Shown piece by piece: positions 41,805 to 54,800 of a stretch of 64,000 nt of DNA (position 1 is its first letter; the number at the start of each line of letters is the position of its first letter). This DNA is from Neoechinorhynchus agilis. Taxonomy: Eukaryota; Acanthocephala. A program made the position numbers and the translations under genes. The notes beneath the pieces are model-generated. The model worked only from the letters and a program-made list of their open reading frames with translations. It had not been told where the DNA came from and did no database searches. Location: assembly GCA_051530055.1 (NCBI GenBank), contig CM121341.1, positions 2,356,001 to 2,420,000 of the forward strand, read 5' to 3'.

Positions 41805-44800
41805 CATTATAATTAGATAACACCATTGAAATCAGCGCATTCGATATGCTCAAAATGTTTTATCATTTCGTAACAACTTACGAGTACAACAGATTTAATT
41901 CAGGTGTCTTTTATGAACTTCAATCCTGAAACTAAGTGTTAAAATTTAAAAAGTCACATCAAACCATTTGTGCAGGTGAATTCAGCGTTAAAAGTAGATC
42001 TAGAAAAGTTAATTTGATCTTAAATTTATTGACGTTTTAATATCAATAATCAAGGTAGTTTGTCTCAAAATTGAACAACGAATAACTCAAGAACCATAAC
42101 AGCTATCACAAATCCGGATACAGATTTAGAATCAGCGCGTTAAGATGTACTAAATTACCTTAAATCCTAAACTACAGCTGCAATATCTGAATCGGAAATC
42201 GCATTATCATATTTGGTCAATAGTCACAAGAGTGAAAGATCACTAAATTTGCAAGATTCATTATAATTAGATAACACCATTGAAATCAGCGCATTTGATA
42301 TGCTCAAAATGTTTTATCATTTCGTAACAACTTACGAGTACAACAGATTTAATTCAGGTGTCTTTTATGAACTTCAATCCTGAAACTAAGTGTAAAAATT
42401 TAAAAAGCCACATCAAACCATTTGTGCAGGTGAATTCAGCGTTAAAAGTAGAACTAGAAAAGTTAATTTGATCTTAAATTTATTGAAGTTTTAATATCAA
42501 TAATCAAGGTAGTTTTTCTCAAAATTGAACAACTAATAACTCAAGAACCGTAACAGCTATCGCAAATCCGGATACAGGTTTGGAATCAGCGCGTTGAGGT
42601 GTACTAAATTAACTGACATCCAAAACTACTGCAGCAATATTCGAATCGGAAATCGCATTATATTTGGTCAATAGTCACAGGAGTGAAAGATCACTAAATT
42701 TGCAAGATTCATAATAATTAGATAACACCATTGAAATCAGCGCATTTGATATGCTCAAAATGTTTTGTAATCTCGTAACAACTTACGAGTACCACAGATT
42801 AAATTAAGGTGTCTTTTATGAACTTCAATCCTGAAACTAAGTGTAAAAATTTAAAAAGCCACATCAAACCATTCGTGCAGGTGAATTGAGCGTTAAAAGT
42901 AGATCTAGAAAAGTTAATTTGATCTTAAATTTATTGACGTTTTAATATAAATAATCAAGGTGGTTTTTCTCAAAATTGAACAACGAATAACACAAGAACC
43001 ATAACACCTATCGCAAATCCGGATACAGATTTAGAATCAGCGCGTTAAGATGTACTGAACTAACTGACATCCTAAACCACAGCTGCAATATTCAAATCGG
43101 AAATCGCATTATCATATTTGGTCAATGGTCAAAAGAGTGAAAGATCACTAAATTTGCAAGATTCATTATAATTAGATAACACCATTGAAATCAGCGCATT
43201 TGATATTCTCAAAATGTTTTATCATTTCGTAACAACTTACGAGTACAACAGATTTAATTCCGGTGTGTTTTATGAACTTCAATCCTGAAACTAAGTGTAA
43301 AAATTTAAAAAGCCACATCAAACCATTTGTGCAGGTGAATTCAGCGTTAAAAGTAGAACTAGAAAAGTTAATTTGATCTTAAATTTATTGACGTTTTAAT
43401 ATCAATAATCAAGGTAGTTTTTCTCAAAATTGAACAACGAATAACACAAGAACCATAACACCTATCGCAAATCCGGATACAGATTTAGAATCAGCGCGTT
43501 AAGATGTACTGAACTAACTGACATCCTAAACCACAGCTGCAATATTCAAATCGGAAATCGCATTATCATATTTGGTCAATAGTCACAAGAGTGAAAGATC
43601 ACTAAATTTGCAAGATTCATTATAATTAGATAACACCATTGAAATCAGCGCATTTGATATGCTCAAAATGTTTTATCATTTCGTAGCAGCTTACGAGTAC
43701 CACAGATTTAATTCAGGTGTCTTTTATGAACTTCAATCCTGAAACTAAGTGTAAAAATTTAAAAAGCCACATCAAACCATTTGTGCAGATGAATTCAGCG
43801 TTAAAAGTAGATCTAGAAAAGTTAATTTGATCTTAAATTTATTGACGTTTTAATATCAATAATCAAGGTAGTTTGTCTCAAAATTGAACAACGAATAACT
43901 CAAGAACCGTAGCAGCTATCGCAAATCCGGATACAGATTTAGAATCAGCGCGTTGAGGTGTACTAAATTACCTTAAATCCTAAACTACAGCTGCAATATT
44001 CGAATCGGAAATCGCATTATCATATTTGGTCAATAGTCACAAGAGTGAAAGATCACTAAATTTGCAAGATTCATTATAATTAGATAACACCATTGAAAAT
44101 CAGCGCATTTGATATGCTCAAAATGTTTTATCATTTCGTAACAACTTACGAGTACCACAGATTTAATTCAGGTGTCTTTTATGAACTTCAATCCTGAAAC
44201 TTAGTGTAAAAATTTAAAAAGCCACATCAAACCATTTGTGCAGGTGAATTCAGCGTTAAAAATAGATCTAGAAAAGTTAATTTGATCTTAAATTTATTGA
44301 TGTTTTAATATCAATAATCAAGGTAGTTTGTCTCAAAATTGAACAATGAATAACTCAAGAACCATAACAGCTATCGAAAATCCGGATACAGATTTAAATT
44401 CAGCACGTCAAGATGTACTAAATTGCCTTACATCCAGAACTACAGCTGCAATATTCGAATCGGAAATCGCATTATCATATTTGGTCAATAGTCGCAAGAG
44501 TGAAAGATCACTAAATTTGCAAGATTCATAATAATTAGATAACACCATTGAAATCAGCGCATTAGATATGCTCAAAATGCTTAATCATTTCGTAACAGCT
44601 TACGAGTACCACAGATTTAATTCAGGTGTCTTTTATGAACTTCAATCCTGAAACTAAGTTTAAAAATTTAAAAAGCCACATCAAACCTTTTGTGCAGGTG
44701 AATTCAGCGTTAAAAGTAGATCTAGAAAAGTTAATTTGATCTTAAATTTATTGACGTTTTAATATAAATAATCAAGGTAGTTTCTCTCAAAATTGAACAA

Positions 44801-47800
44801 CGAATAACTCAAGAACCATAACAGCTATCGCAAATCCGGATACAGATTTAGAATCGGTGCGTTAAGATGTACTAAATTACCTTAAATCCTAAACTACAGC
44901 TGCAATATCTGAATCGGAAATCTCATTATCATATTTGGTAAATAGTCACAAGAGTGAAAGATCACTAAATTTGCAAGATTCATTATAATTAGATAACACC
45001 ATTGAAATCAGCGCATTAGATATGCTCAAAATGTTTTATCATTTCGTAACAACTTACGAGTACCACAGATTTAATTCAGGTGTCTTTTATGAACTTCAAT
45101 CCTTAAACTAAGTGTCAAAATGCAACAAGTAACATCAAATTGTAATTGCAGGTGAATTCAGCGTTAAAAGTAAATCTAGAAAAGTTAATTTGATCTTAAA
45201 TTTATTGAGTTTTATTATAAATAATCAAGGTAGTTTGTCTCAAAATTGAACAACGAATAACTCAAGAACCGTAGCAGCTATCGCAAATCCGGATACAGAT
45301 TTAAAATCAGCGCGTTAAGATGTACTAAATTACTTTAAATCCTAAACTACAGCTGCAATACCTGAATCGGAAATCGCATTATCACATTTGGTCAATAGTC
45401 ACAAGAGTGAAAGATCACGAAATTTGCAAGATTCATTATAATTAGATAACACCATTGAAATCAGCGCATTAGATATGCTCAAAATGTTTTATCATTTCGT
45501 AACAGCTTACGAGTACCACAGATTTAATTCAGGTGTCTTTTATGAACTTCAATCCTGAAACTAAGTGTACAAATTTAAAAAGCCACATCAAACCTTTTGT
45601 GCAGGTGAATTCAGCGTTAAAAGTAGATCTAGAAAAGTTAATTTGATCTTAAATTTATTGACGTTTTAATATCAATAATCAAGGTAGTTTGTCTCAAAAT
45701 TGAACAACGAATAACTCAAGAACAGTAGCAGCTATCGAAAATCCGGATACAGATTTAGAATCAGCGCGTTAAGGTGTACTAAATTACCTTAAATCCTAAA
45801 CTACAGATGCAATATTCGAATCGGAAATCGCATTATCATATTTGGTCAATAGTCACAAGAGTGAAAGATCACTAAATTTGCAAGATTCATTATAATTAGA
45901 TAACACCATTGAAATCAGCGCATTTGATATGTTCAAAATGTTTTATCATTTCGTAACAGCTTACGAGTACCACAGATTTAATTCAGGTGTCTTTTATGAA
46001 CTTCAATCCTGAAACTAAGTGTAAAAATTTAAAAAGCCACATCAAACCATTTGTGTAGGTGAATTCAGCGTTAAAAGTAGATCTAGAAAAGTTAATTTGA
46101 TCTTGAATTTATTGACGTTTTAATATCAATGATCAAGGTAGTTTGTCTCAAAATTGAACAACGATTAACTCAAGAACCGTAGCAGCTATCGCAAATCCGG
46201 ATACAGATTTAGAATCAGCGCGTTAAGATGTACTAAATTGCCTTAAATCCTAAACTACAGCTGCAATATTCGAATCGGAAATCGCATTATCATATTTGGT
46301 CAATAGTCACAAGAGTGAAAGATCACTAAATTTGCAAGATTCATTATAATTAGATAACACCATTGAAATCAGCGCATCAGATATGCTCAAAATGTTTTAT
46401 CATTTCGTAACAACTTACGATTACCACTGATTTAATTCAGGTGTCTTTTATGAACTTCAATCCTGAAACTAAGTGTAAAAATTTAAAAAGCCACATCAAA
46501 CCATTTGTGCAGGTGAATTCAGCGTTAAAAGTAGATCTAGAAAAGTTGATTTGATCTTAAATTTATTGACGTTTTAATATATATAATCAAGGTAGTTTGT
46601 CTCAAAATTGAACAACGAATAACTCAAGAACCGTAGCAGCTATCGCAAATCCGGATACAGATTTAGAATCAGCGCGTTAAGATGTATAATTTACCTTAAA
46701 TCCTAAACTACAGCTGCAATATTCGAATCGGAAATGTTATTATCATTGGTCAATAGTCACAAGAGTGAAAGATCATTAAATTTGCAAGATTCATTATAAT
46801 TAGATAGCACCATTAAAATCAGCGCATTTGATATGCTCAAAATGTTTAATCATTTCGTAACACCGTACGAGTACCACAGATTTACTTCAGGTGTCTTTTA
46901 TGAACTTCAATCCTAAAACTAAGTGTAAAATTTTAAAAAGCCACATCAAACCATTTGTGCAGGTGAATTCAGCGTTAAAAGTAGATCTAGAAAAGTTAAT
47001 TTGATCTTAAATTTATTGACGTTTTAATATAAATAATCAAGGTAGTTTTTCTCAAAATTGAACAACGAATAACTCAAGAACCATAACAGCTATCGCAAAT
47101 CCTTCTACAGATTTAGAATCAGCGCGTTAAGATGTACTAAATTACCTTAAATCCTAAACTACAGCTGCAATATCTGAATCGGAAATCGCATTATCATATT
47201 TGGTCAATAGTCACAAGAGTGAAAGATCACTAAATTTGCAAGATTCATTATAAATAGATAACACCATTGAAATCAGCGCATTAGATATGCTCAAAATGTT
47301 TTATCATTTCGTAACAACGTACGACTACAACAGATTTAATCCTGGTGTCTTTTATGAACTTCAATCCTGAAACTAAGTGTACAAATTTAAAAAGCCACAT
47401 CAAACCATTTGTGCAGGTGAATTCAGCGTTAAAAGCAGATCTAGAAAAAGTTAATTTGATCTTAAATTGATTGACGTTTTAATATAAATAATCAAGGTAG
47501 TTTGTCTCAAAATTGAACAACGAATAACTCAAGAACCATAACAGCTATCGCAAATCCGGATACAGATTTAGAATCAGCGCGTTAAGATGTACTAAATTAC
47601 CTTAAATCCTAAACTACAGCTGAAATATCTGAATCGGAAATCGCATTATCATATTTGGTCAATAGTCACAAGAGTGAAAAGATCACTAAATTTGCAAGAT
47701 TCATTATAATTAGGTAACACCATTGAAATCAGCGATTTCGATATGCTCAAAATGTTTTATCATTTCGTAACAACTTACGAGTACCACAGATTTAATTCAG

Positions 47801-47872
47801 GTGTCTTTTATGAACTTCAATCCTGAAACTAAGTGTAAAAATTTAAAAAGCCACATCAAACCATTTGTGCAT
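41805..47872. repeat. 453-bp satellite, 13 full monomers and one partial
   Basis: Starts near 41,806, 42,262, 42,711, 43,164, 43,619, 44,072, 44,528, 44,984, 45,434, 45,889, 46,342, 46,793, 47,247 and 47,702; each opens with ATTATAATTAGATAACACC. Monomers are roughly 93-97% alike, AT-rich and full of stops in all frames. Variants at shared sites (AGTAGATCTAG/AGTAGAACTAG, AATATCTGAATC/AATATTCGAATC) recur in non-adjacent monomers, suggesting exchange between copies. The array ends abruptly within GCCACATCAAACC...GTGCA. Confidence 0.93.
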
Positions 47873-49858
47873 TCTCAATCTCCATGCCACTTTGCTGAGT
47901 ATTTTTGCAAACAAAAATGCGGCATTCCGTCGATCAGCGTTCGACCTCGTTTTTTACACTCAGCCGAATGTTATATTTGAATTTTTGGTTAAATATTACA
48001 CCGAAGTGCACGGAAAACGCGAATTCGAACTCAAATCCGCTCTGTGGTCAATGAACAAAAGATATTTCGAAAATATCCATTTTTTTATCCAATTCTCGTC
48101 CGAAAAATCCACCAGGGAACATATCTTCAAAGCATTTTAATTTTATCTAGCGATCGAGCGGATTGAACTAAAATGCAAGGCCGATGGATTTCAGTTCCGC
48201 TTTGTAACTTTTAAAGTACGATCTCAGTTTGCCCTTTCCGTGAGCCGTGTTTGGATCGCAAATGGAATGGGTCCTTTTGGAGGAGTCGCAATGAATTCAT
48301 GAAGATCGCAATTCATCAACGCCAATTAAAATATTTTAATTTTAACTAATTAATAAGATAAAGAGAGACCGTAAAGATGCTAAGGGAACACGAACTAAAC
48401 GATTTGTTTTCGTAGAATTCCAACAAACCTTTAGCCGACTTCTTGAATCAATTTAAAGAAGAATGTTTAAAAAAGATGACAACAAAATGCGCGAGCGGAA
48501 CAATGAAATCAGGAAGCTATGAAAAAAGAGAATTTGTTTCCTATTTTTAGCGTCCAAATCGTGGTAAGCGATCGTTTTTGTACATCTCGAAGTAAAAATC
48601 TTACTCTTCTGTTCTCGGGATAAAGTGTAACTCAGTTGAAACCAATTGACAGTCGTTAGTGTTACGGACTAATTGATTTGTTATTGGGGATTATTGGTAC
48701 ATTTCCGAACATCCACCTTCTTGTTTAGTTGTTCGTTTGATTTCCTGACATTTTTCTTTTAAAGACACACTAAAAAGAATTAATCGTCTTAAAACCTCGT
48801 TAGAGGTGATTTCCAAAACCAACCGAAGAGTTTTTGAAAAATGAGTCATCTTCAAAGAAAATATCATTAATTTTCAACAATTCTGTTTAACGAAAATGGG
48901 AATCTATAAAAAAAGAAACCTCTACAGTCGCAGTTTGCTTCTTCGTTTAACACAATAATTCACTTTTTTGGATAATTTTTGGGCAAATCCAGCACTTGAA
49001 AATAGTCTTTAGAAAGCTCATCTTAAAATAAATTGAATCCTTTGATTCTTCGGCTATTTTCTAAAGGTTCAAGTACGGGAGATAGCATAGATTTTGCGTC
49101 CGGATTCAGTAGTTTACGAACGTTTCCCGTCAGCCGTAAGACTGCGAAAGCTCGAAAATAAAGATTTTCTTTATCATATCAACGGCCCATCCAAGCGAAA
49201 TCGCGATTGCAATTGGCCAAATATCGTTCTCAGTTAATTTCGTAAACAAAGTTTCGATAAAGTGCAAATCGAATTTTTTCAGCAATGGAATCGCCAAGGA
49301 ACCAACATTCCGGGCCGTAGGGAAAGGAAATCATCTCAAAAAAGCCCAAGAACTCCCAAGAACTGCTAAAGTCCCGGCTTCGATGTCGCTAGCAAACTTC
49401 ACATCTCCATGAGCCTTTGTAGATTTTCGAGCAAGACGATGAAAGCTCAAAAATAAAGATTTTCTTTATCATTACCACAGCCCGGCTAAGTTTCAATTGA
49501 AAAACAAAACCTGAGATTGGTTTCCAAAAAATACGCCGAAAATCGTCTTTGCTATTTGTGGTCACAAAAATTCCTATAAAAAAGGAATTTAATTTGTTTG
49601 CAATTGTTGTCGTCGTTATTATTGTTGTTGTTGAAAGTTGTTAGGCGACAAACCTCATGGAGCTCTGCATCGCTTGGCGAGGCTTTATCTTTCGAAAAAT
49701 CTCGATAAAATATTTTATATCCGGGATTGTGAAGAACACATCTACAAAGCCCGGATCGCTTAAAGTTTACAATTCTGATTTCACTCTAACAACCGTTCGA
49801 TATCGTATTTTGGAAATAACTTAATGCAGACGTACAAATAAAAACTTATTTATCAATA
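47873..49858. other. Long stretch without a supported gene
   Basis: A 91-codon ORF at 47,865-48,140 overlaps the satellite edge and has no recognisable domain. A ~45-bp direct repeat around AATAAAGATTTTCTTTATCAT occurs at about 49,146-49,190 and 49,438-49,482. A small TTGTTGTTG tract lies at 49,620. The rest shows no clear exon. Confidence 0.4.
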
Positions 49859-51016
49859 TTACTCTCGTCTTACAAAATTGCTCTCAGACGAACTATCTCT
49901 ACATTGAGATTCTCCTTCTTTATCTTTTGTTCTGTTTGTACTGCTATCAATTTCTATTGGTGGAAGAGAATTGGTGGCTCCTTCATTTGCCTGAAACAAA
50001 TTATTTTCCGTTTGATGGTCAGTTTGATGGATAAAAACCTCAGATGATTTTTCAACCGGCGAATTGTGAACCGATGGAATGTTTTCCCGAGTTGGTTCAC
50101 TTATTTTTGTTGTGCCTTCAATCTCGAGTTCCCCCTGTGACTTTGCCGATCTTCGTGGTGTTGAGATTTGAGTTCTTTGGTGAATGTTTGTGCTGTGGTC
50201 CGGATCGAGAACAGGAGGAATCCATTCTGAAGCCAGGAATTTTTCAAATAGTTCGCGAATGGCCGGTTCCCATTCGGAAAATGCGACCGAGTCAGCGCAT
50301 GAAAAGCAGTAGACCGAACCTTTATATAGATGCCACGATGGAGTTAAGAAAGTTCCGCATTTTGCACAAATCCAAGGCATTGTTGGCTGCGATGTTTTTT
50401 GAAGAAAAGCTTGAGGATTGCCGACTGAATCTTGGCGTTCATCTACCATCTCGAGACTGATGACGCCGACTCGATTATTATCATTTATTCTCGGAAAGAT
50501 TTGCGGCGGACGACTCTCAGCGATGGCATCGGCATTTTGAATTATGAATTGCATTAAATCTTCAAGTTCTTGGTTGTTATCGCCAATCATTCGATTTGTT
50601 TCGGCCGATTTTTGCTCCTTGGACTGTTCGGAAGTTATTCGGAAACACTGTTGCTGGGCGTTTGCTAAGTTTGCGGCCACTGACAATGCGGACGCCGCAG
50701 TGTTCGAAGGTGCCATTCTCAACAAACCGGCAAATATTCTATCAAGATTTACTGGCTCGTTACTTCGAGTTGAATTCATTGAAGGAAATAAAACTCCTAA
50801 ACTCATTTGAAATAATGGAATCGATATGAGGTTTTTGTGGAACTCACCTGGCGTTGGTTTGCTCGTCGCATTTTGGCTCGCTAGAATCCGCATGGATTCC
50901 ATTGTAGCCTCCATAATTAAAATGTGGTTTTCAAACCGTTGACTGTCACTTGTCGGAATATTATCGCTCAATCGTTGAATTAAACGTAAAAGGATTTTGC
51001 TTATTTCTGGATTCAT
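49859..51016 (-). CDS. Protein with a four-cysteine zinc-binding motif, probable 51-bp intron
   Basis: The open frame is 385 codons, but 50,847-50,797 has a strong GTGAGT donor and a TTTAG acceptor and is exactly 51 bp, so splicing keeps the frame and gives 368 residues (KPTP joined to GVLFPS). N-terminal helices (about 1-130) are followed by a WICAKCG...YCFSC motif (C-x2-C-x16-C-x2-C) near residue 215-235, probably a zinc ribbon or treble clef, then an acidic, Ser/Thr-rich, likely disordered C terminus ending in DSSSESNFVRRE. The zinc motif resembles half of a LIM or RING-like finger, not a complete one, so I do not assign an activity. Confidence 0.6.
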   Translation of the reverse strand: MNPEISKILLRLIQRLSDNIPTSDSQRFENHILIMEATMESMRILASQNATSKPTPGEFHKNLISIPLFQMSLGVLFPSMNSTRSNEPVNLDRIFAGLLRMAPSNTAASALSVAANLANAQQQCFRITSEQSKEQKSAETNRMIGDNNQELEDLMQFIIQNADAIAESRPPQIFPRINDNNRVGVISLEMVDERQDSVGNPQAFLQKTSQPTMPWICAKCGTFLTPSWHLYKGSVYCFSCADSVAFSEWEPAIRELFEKFLASEWIPPVLDPDHSTNIHQRTQISTPRRSAKSQGELEIEGTTKISEPTRENIPSVHNSPVEKSSEVFIHQTDHQTENNLFQANEGATNSLPPIEIDSSTNRTKDKEGESQCRDSSSESNFVRRE

Positions 51017-51537
51017 GTCTCTATTTTGAAAATGTTATCCGTCTCCTTGGGAAAGACAATCGAACAAGGAACGATATTGCAAATTAATACGTATCCGTTT
51101 TGTTGCTCAAAACAAAAAAAGGACGAATGTGGGCTCGGTGATTGTATTAATGATTGCATAAAGGCGAAAATATCCACCGCGTTAATCTTTTGAGCTTTCT
51201 GTAATCATGGTTTTTACGAAAATTTTAAAAGTCCTGATACCAACACGTACCAAACACTGTGATATTTTTTCATTTTATCCAAACTTAAAATGATGAAGTA
51301 CTGAGGTTTTCCCCCTTGCCCAGTGGCTTGGAATGGCAACCAACAGTGGATTCGTAATCTTTTTAGAATTAAACCTTGTTTTATGCACCCAAATTTACAA
51401 GATTAAGTGCTGAGGTTTGCCGCTTTACCAGTGCTTTTTAATGAAAATGAGCAGTCGATTCTTCGCTTTATTTTGGGAATCAACGAGAATTTTGAACAAA
51501 TCACAATGCTCGCATTTACAAGTTACGCAAAACAAAA
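51017..51537. other. Flank with two copies of a ~117-bp degenerate repeat
   Basis: The block around AAGTACTGAGGTTTTCCCCC (51,295) recurs, diverged, around AAGTGCTGAGGTTTGCCGC (51,402), about 110-117 bp apart, and a third start may lie at the gap edge (ATTTACAAGTTACGC). No gene seen. Confidence 0.4.
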
Positions 51538-51560
51538 NNNNNNNNNNNNNNNNNNNNNNN
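51538..51560. other. Assembly gap (23 N)
   Basis: A run of N. The true length is unknown, and the repeats on both sides suggest collapsed or unassembled sequence here. Confidence 0.99.
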
Positions 51561-51869
51561 TTTTTAGGTAAAACAAAATTTTTTTTCTATTTTAAAGAAT
51601 ATTAAATTCTTATCAATGTGTGACCTTTATCGCGGCTGATAATTTTCCTTGGACACACAGCCCACCGATCTAGTTCAGGGAAGCGCATAAAGTCACTCAA
51701 TACACTGAATCATTCGGTATGAGTTTGTACATCCCTCCGGATCCTCAAATACCTCCTGAGAAGGCGGGACCCCGTGATCCCGACTAAGGGTCAAGTGGTT
51801 CGAATCCGTTACCTCGAATGACGCACAACCAAAGGGGACGAAATATCTCGTTGAAGGGAGGAATTCAGT
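51561..51869. repeat. Repeat debris with tRNA-like B box
   Basis: 51,722-51,768 matches 7,095-7,142 (about 85%). Close behind lies GGTTCGAATCC (51,804-51,814), a perfect RNA polymerase III B box. I could not fold a tRNA around it, so a decayed tRNA-derived SINE is the likelier reading. No gene supported. Confidence 0.35.
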
Positions 51870-54800
51870 AACATCAGACTGGGGCAGGTAACAAGATCAG
51901 TGCGGTCAACCTTTACCAATACATCATTTGCTCATTTACGAAACATTGAACTAAACGAAATAACTATGACTTATGGTAAACATCGTTTTGGATCGATTAC
52001 TAAGCAAATCATGACGCTGGCTCATCTTTGAACGAACCGATCTTGTTCTCCGATCATTTCATCACCGAGAATTATTATTTATTGGCATCTATAAGGAATT
52101 ATTTCGATTTACCACATTTAAGGAACGGTGTTTGAACATGTTCAGAAATTCAAACATAGCTGAATTGTGGGTTGCAAAAGAAGTAAAATACTAAAATGGG
52201 ATCAGATCGATATTTCATCGGGCATTCGTAGGTGGGGAATATTTTTCGGATCATCATTGTCCAAAGAAAGAAATTCGAGATAGAACGGTCGGCTTATAAT
52301 TTATATAATTAACGCTCGCAAAATTCTAAAATACTAAATTGAACATCAGACTGGGGCTGGTAACATGATCAGTAAGGTCAATCTTTACCAATTCATCATT
52401 TGTTCATTGACCACCAAAAGAGCGAATTACAACTATGACCTACGGTAGTCATCATTTTAGATCGGTTCAACATTAACTACCAAAAAGCACAGTTCATGAT
52501 ATTGTCTTCCTGAGCAATCACCACCGAAAATTGTTCTTGGTGGCGCCTATAAGGGATTATTTCGATTTGCCACATTTAAGGAACGGTGTTTGAACATGTT
52601 CAGAAATTCAAACATAGCTGAATTGTGGGTTGTAAAAGAAGAAAAACACTAAAATGGGCTCAGATCGAAATTTTCATCAGGTATTCTAGAGTAGCAAGTA
52701 TTTTTCGGATCATCATTGCCCAAAGAAAGAAATTCGGGATAGAACGGCCGGCTTATGATTAATGTAATTAGCGCTAGAAAATAAAAAAATGAAATTGAAC
52801 ATCAGACTGGGGTTGGAAATAAAATCAGTCCGCTCAATCCTTACGAATTCATAATTTGCTCATTTACGAAACAATTAAGCAAACGAAATAACTATGACTT
52901 ATGGTAAACATCGTTTTGGTCCGTAACTAAAAAAACTACAACGCAGGCTCATCTTTGAACGAAGCGATCTTGTTCTCCGATCATTTCACCGCCGAGAATT
53001 ATTCTTGGTGGCTAATAAAAGAAATTATTTCGATTTACGGCATCTAAAGAAGCGTGTTTGAACATGTTCAAAAATTCAAACATTGCTGGATTGGGGGTCG
53101 TAAAAAAACAAAAATGGATTCAGATCAATATTTTCATCAGGCATACAAGAGTAGCAAGTAATTTCAGGATCATCTATGTCCAAAGAGAGAAATTCGAGAT
53201 AGAACGGCCGGCTTATGATAAATATACTAAACGATAGATAAATTCGAAAAGTCTAATTGAACATTTCACTGAGGCTGGAGCAAAGACCATTGCGATCAAT
53301 CTTTACCAATCCATCATTAGCTAATTTACCATAAAAAGAGCCAATCAGAATAACTATGACTAATTGTAAACATCATTTTGGATCGGTTTCTAAGAAAATC
53401 ATCACGCTGGCTCATCTTTGCACGTTACGATCGTGTTCGCCGAAAACAAGACAAAGGAGAATTAATCTTAAGGTGCCTAAAAGGGATTATTTCGATTTAC
53501 CACATTAAAGGAACGGTGTTTGAACATGTTAAAAAATTCAAACATAGCTGAACTGTGGGTTGTAAAAGAAGAGAAAAACTAAAATGGACTCAAATCGATA
53601 TTTTCACACCAAGCTTTCAAGAGTAACAAATATTTTTCGGATCATCATCGTCCAAAGGAAGAATATCAAAATGGAACGGTCGGCGTAATCATAATATCAT
53701 AAGCGCTCGAAAAGTTAAAATAAATGAAATCGAACATCAGACAGGGGCAGGCAACAAGATCAGTCCCATCAATCTTTACCAATACATCATTTAACAAAAC
53801 GATATAACTATGAATTGTGGTAAATATTATTTTGGAACCATTACTAAGCAAATTATGACGCTGGCTCATCTTTGCACGTAACGAACTTGTTCTCCGATCA
53901 CTTCACCGCCGAAAATTATTCTTGGTGGCGCCTATAAGGAATTATTTCGATTTACCACATTAAAGGAACGGTGTTTGAACATGTTAAAAAATTCAAACAT
54001 AGCTGAATTGTGGGTTGCAAAAGAGGAGCAAAACTAAAATGGACTCAGATCGATATTCTAATCAGGCATTCAAGAGTAGCAAATATTTTTCGGATCATCA
54101 TTGCCCACAGAAAGAAATTAGAGATAGAACGGCCGGCTTATGATAAATATACTTAGCGATCGCAAAATTCGAAAAATGGAATTGAACATTTGACTGGGGC
54201 TGGAGCCAAGACCATTGCGATCAATCTTTACCAATCCATCATTTGATCATTGACCATCCGAAGAGCAAATAACTACAATGACTTACGGGAATCATCATTT
54301 TGGATCAGTTTAGAGTGAATTAACCACAAGCCCGAATTTATGGTATTATCCTCCTGAACAATCACCACAGCGCTTTTATGAAACATTTCAAGACGACGGA
54401 TTTGAGATTTAGATAGGTTGTAGAAGAAGGGAATAACCGTTGGCGAGGGAGGGTAAAATAAAGGTGAATGAAGTAAGAGTAGCAGAGATTGGGCAAAGAG
54501 ATTCCTAAATGTCGGAGGTGTTTGAAGAGGTAAGTTTTAAAGATATTGTGCTTAAAGAGGAGTGATATTTGCGAGTTTTATTTTATGTTCTATTTAAATT
54601 GGAGACCCAGAATTCCGAGGAAGGTGACTCGTAGGATGTCATTTAGAAGCTCGGGGGAGGACGTGCGGTTGCGGGAGATTGGCGGGATTATTTTGAAGGC
54701 GTTAAGAGAAATTCAGGTTGCGTTTTTGATTGGTGAAGAAATCTTTTATGTGTGCGATTTCGTTAGAGGTTTAATAGAGGGAGAGGTGGGGCGGTGATTG

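Noticed and set aside
15862-47872. CRISPR-like arrays
   Set aside because: Repeats are head-to-tail without unique spacers, the monomers are 143-453 bp, and the genome is eukaryotic.
51740-51830. Functional tRNA gene around GGTTCGAATCC
   Set aside because: No acceptor stem or anticodon arm pairs at the right distance; only the B-box-like motif fits.
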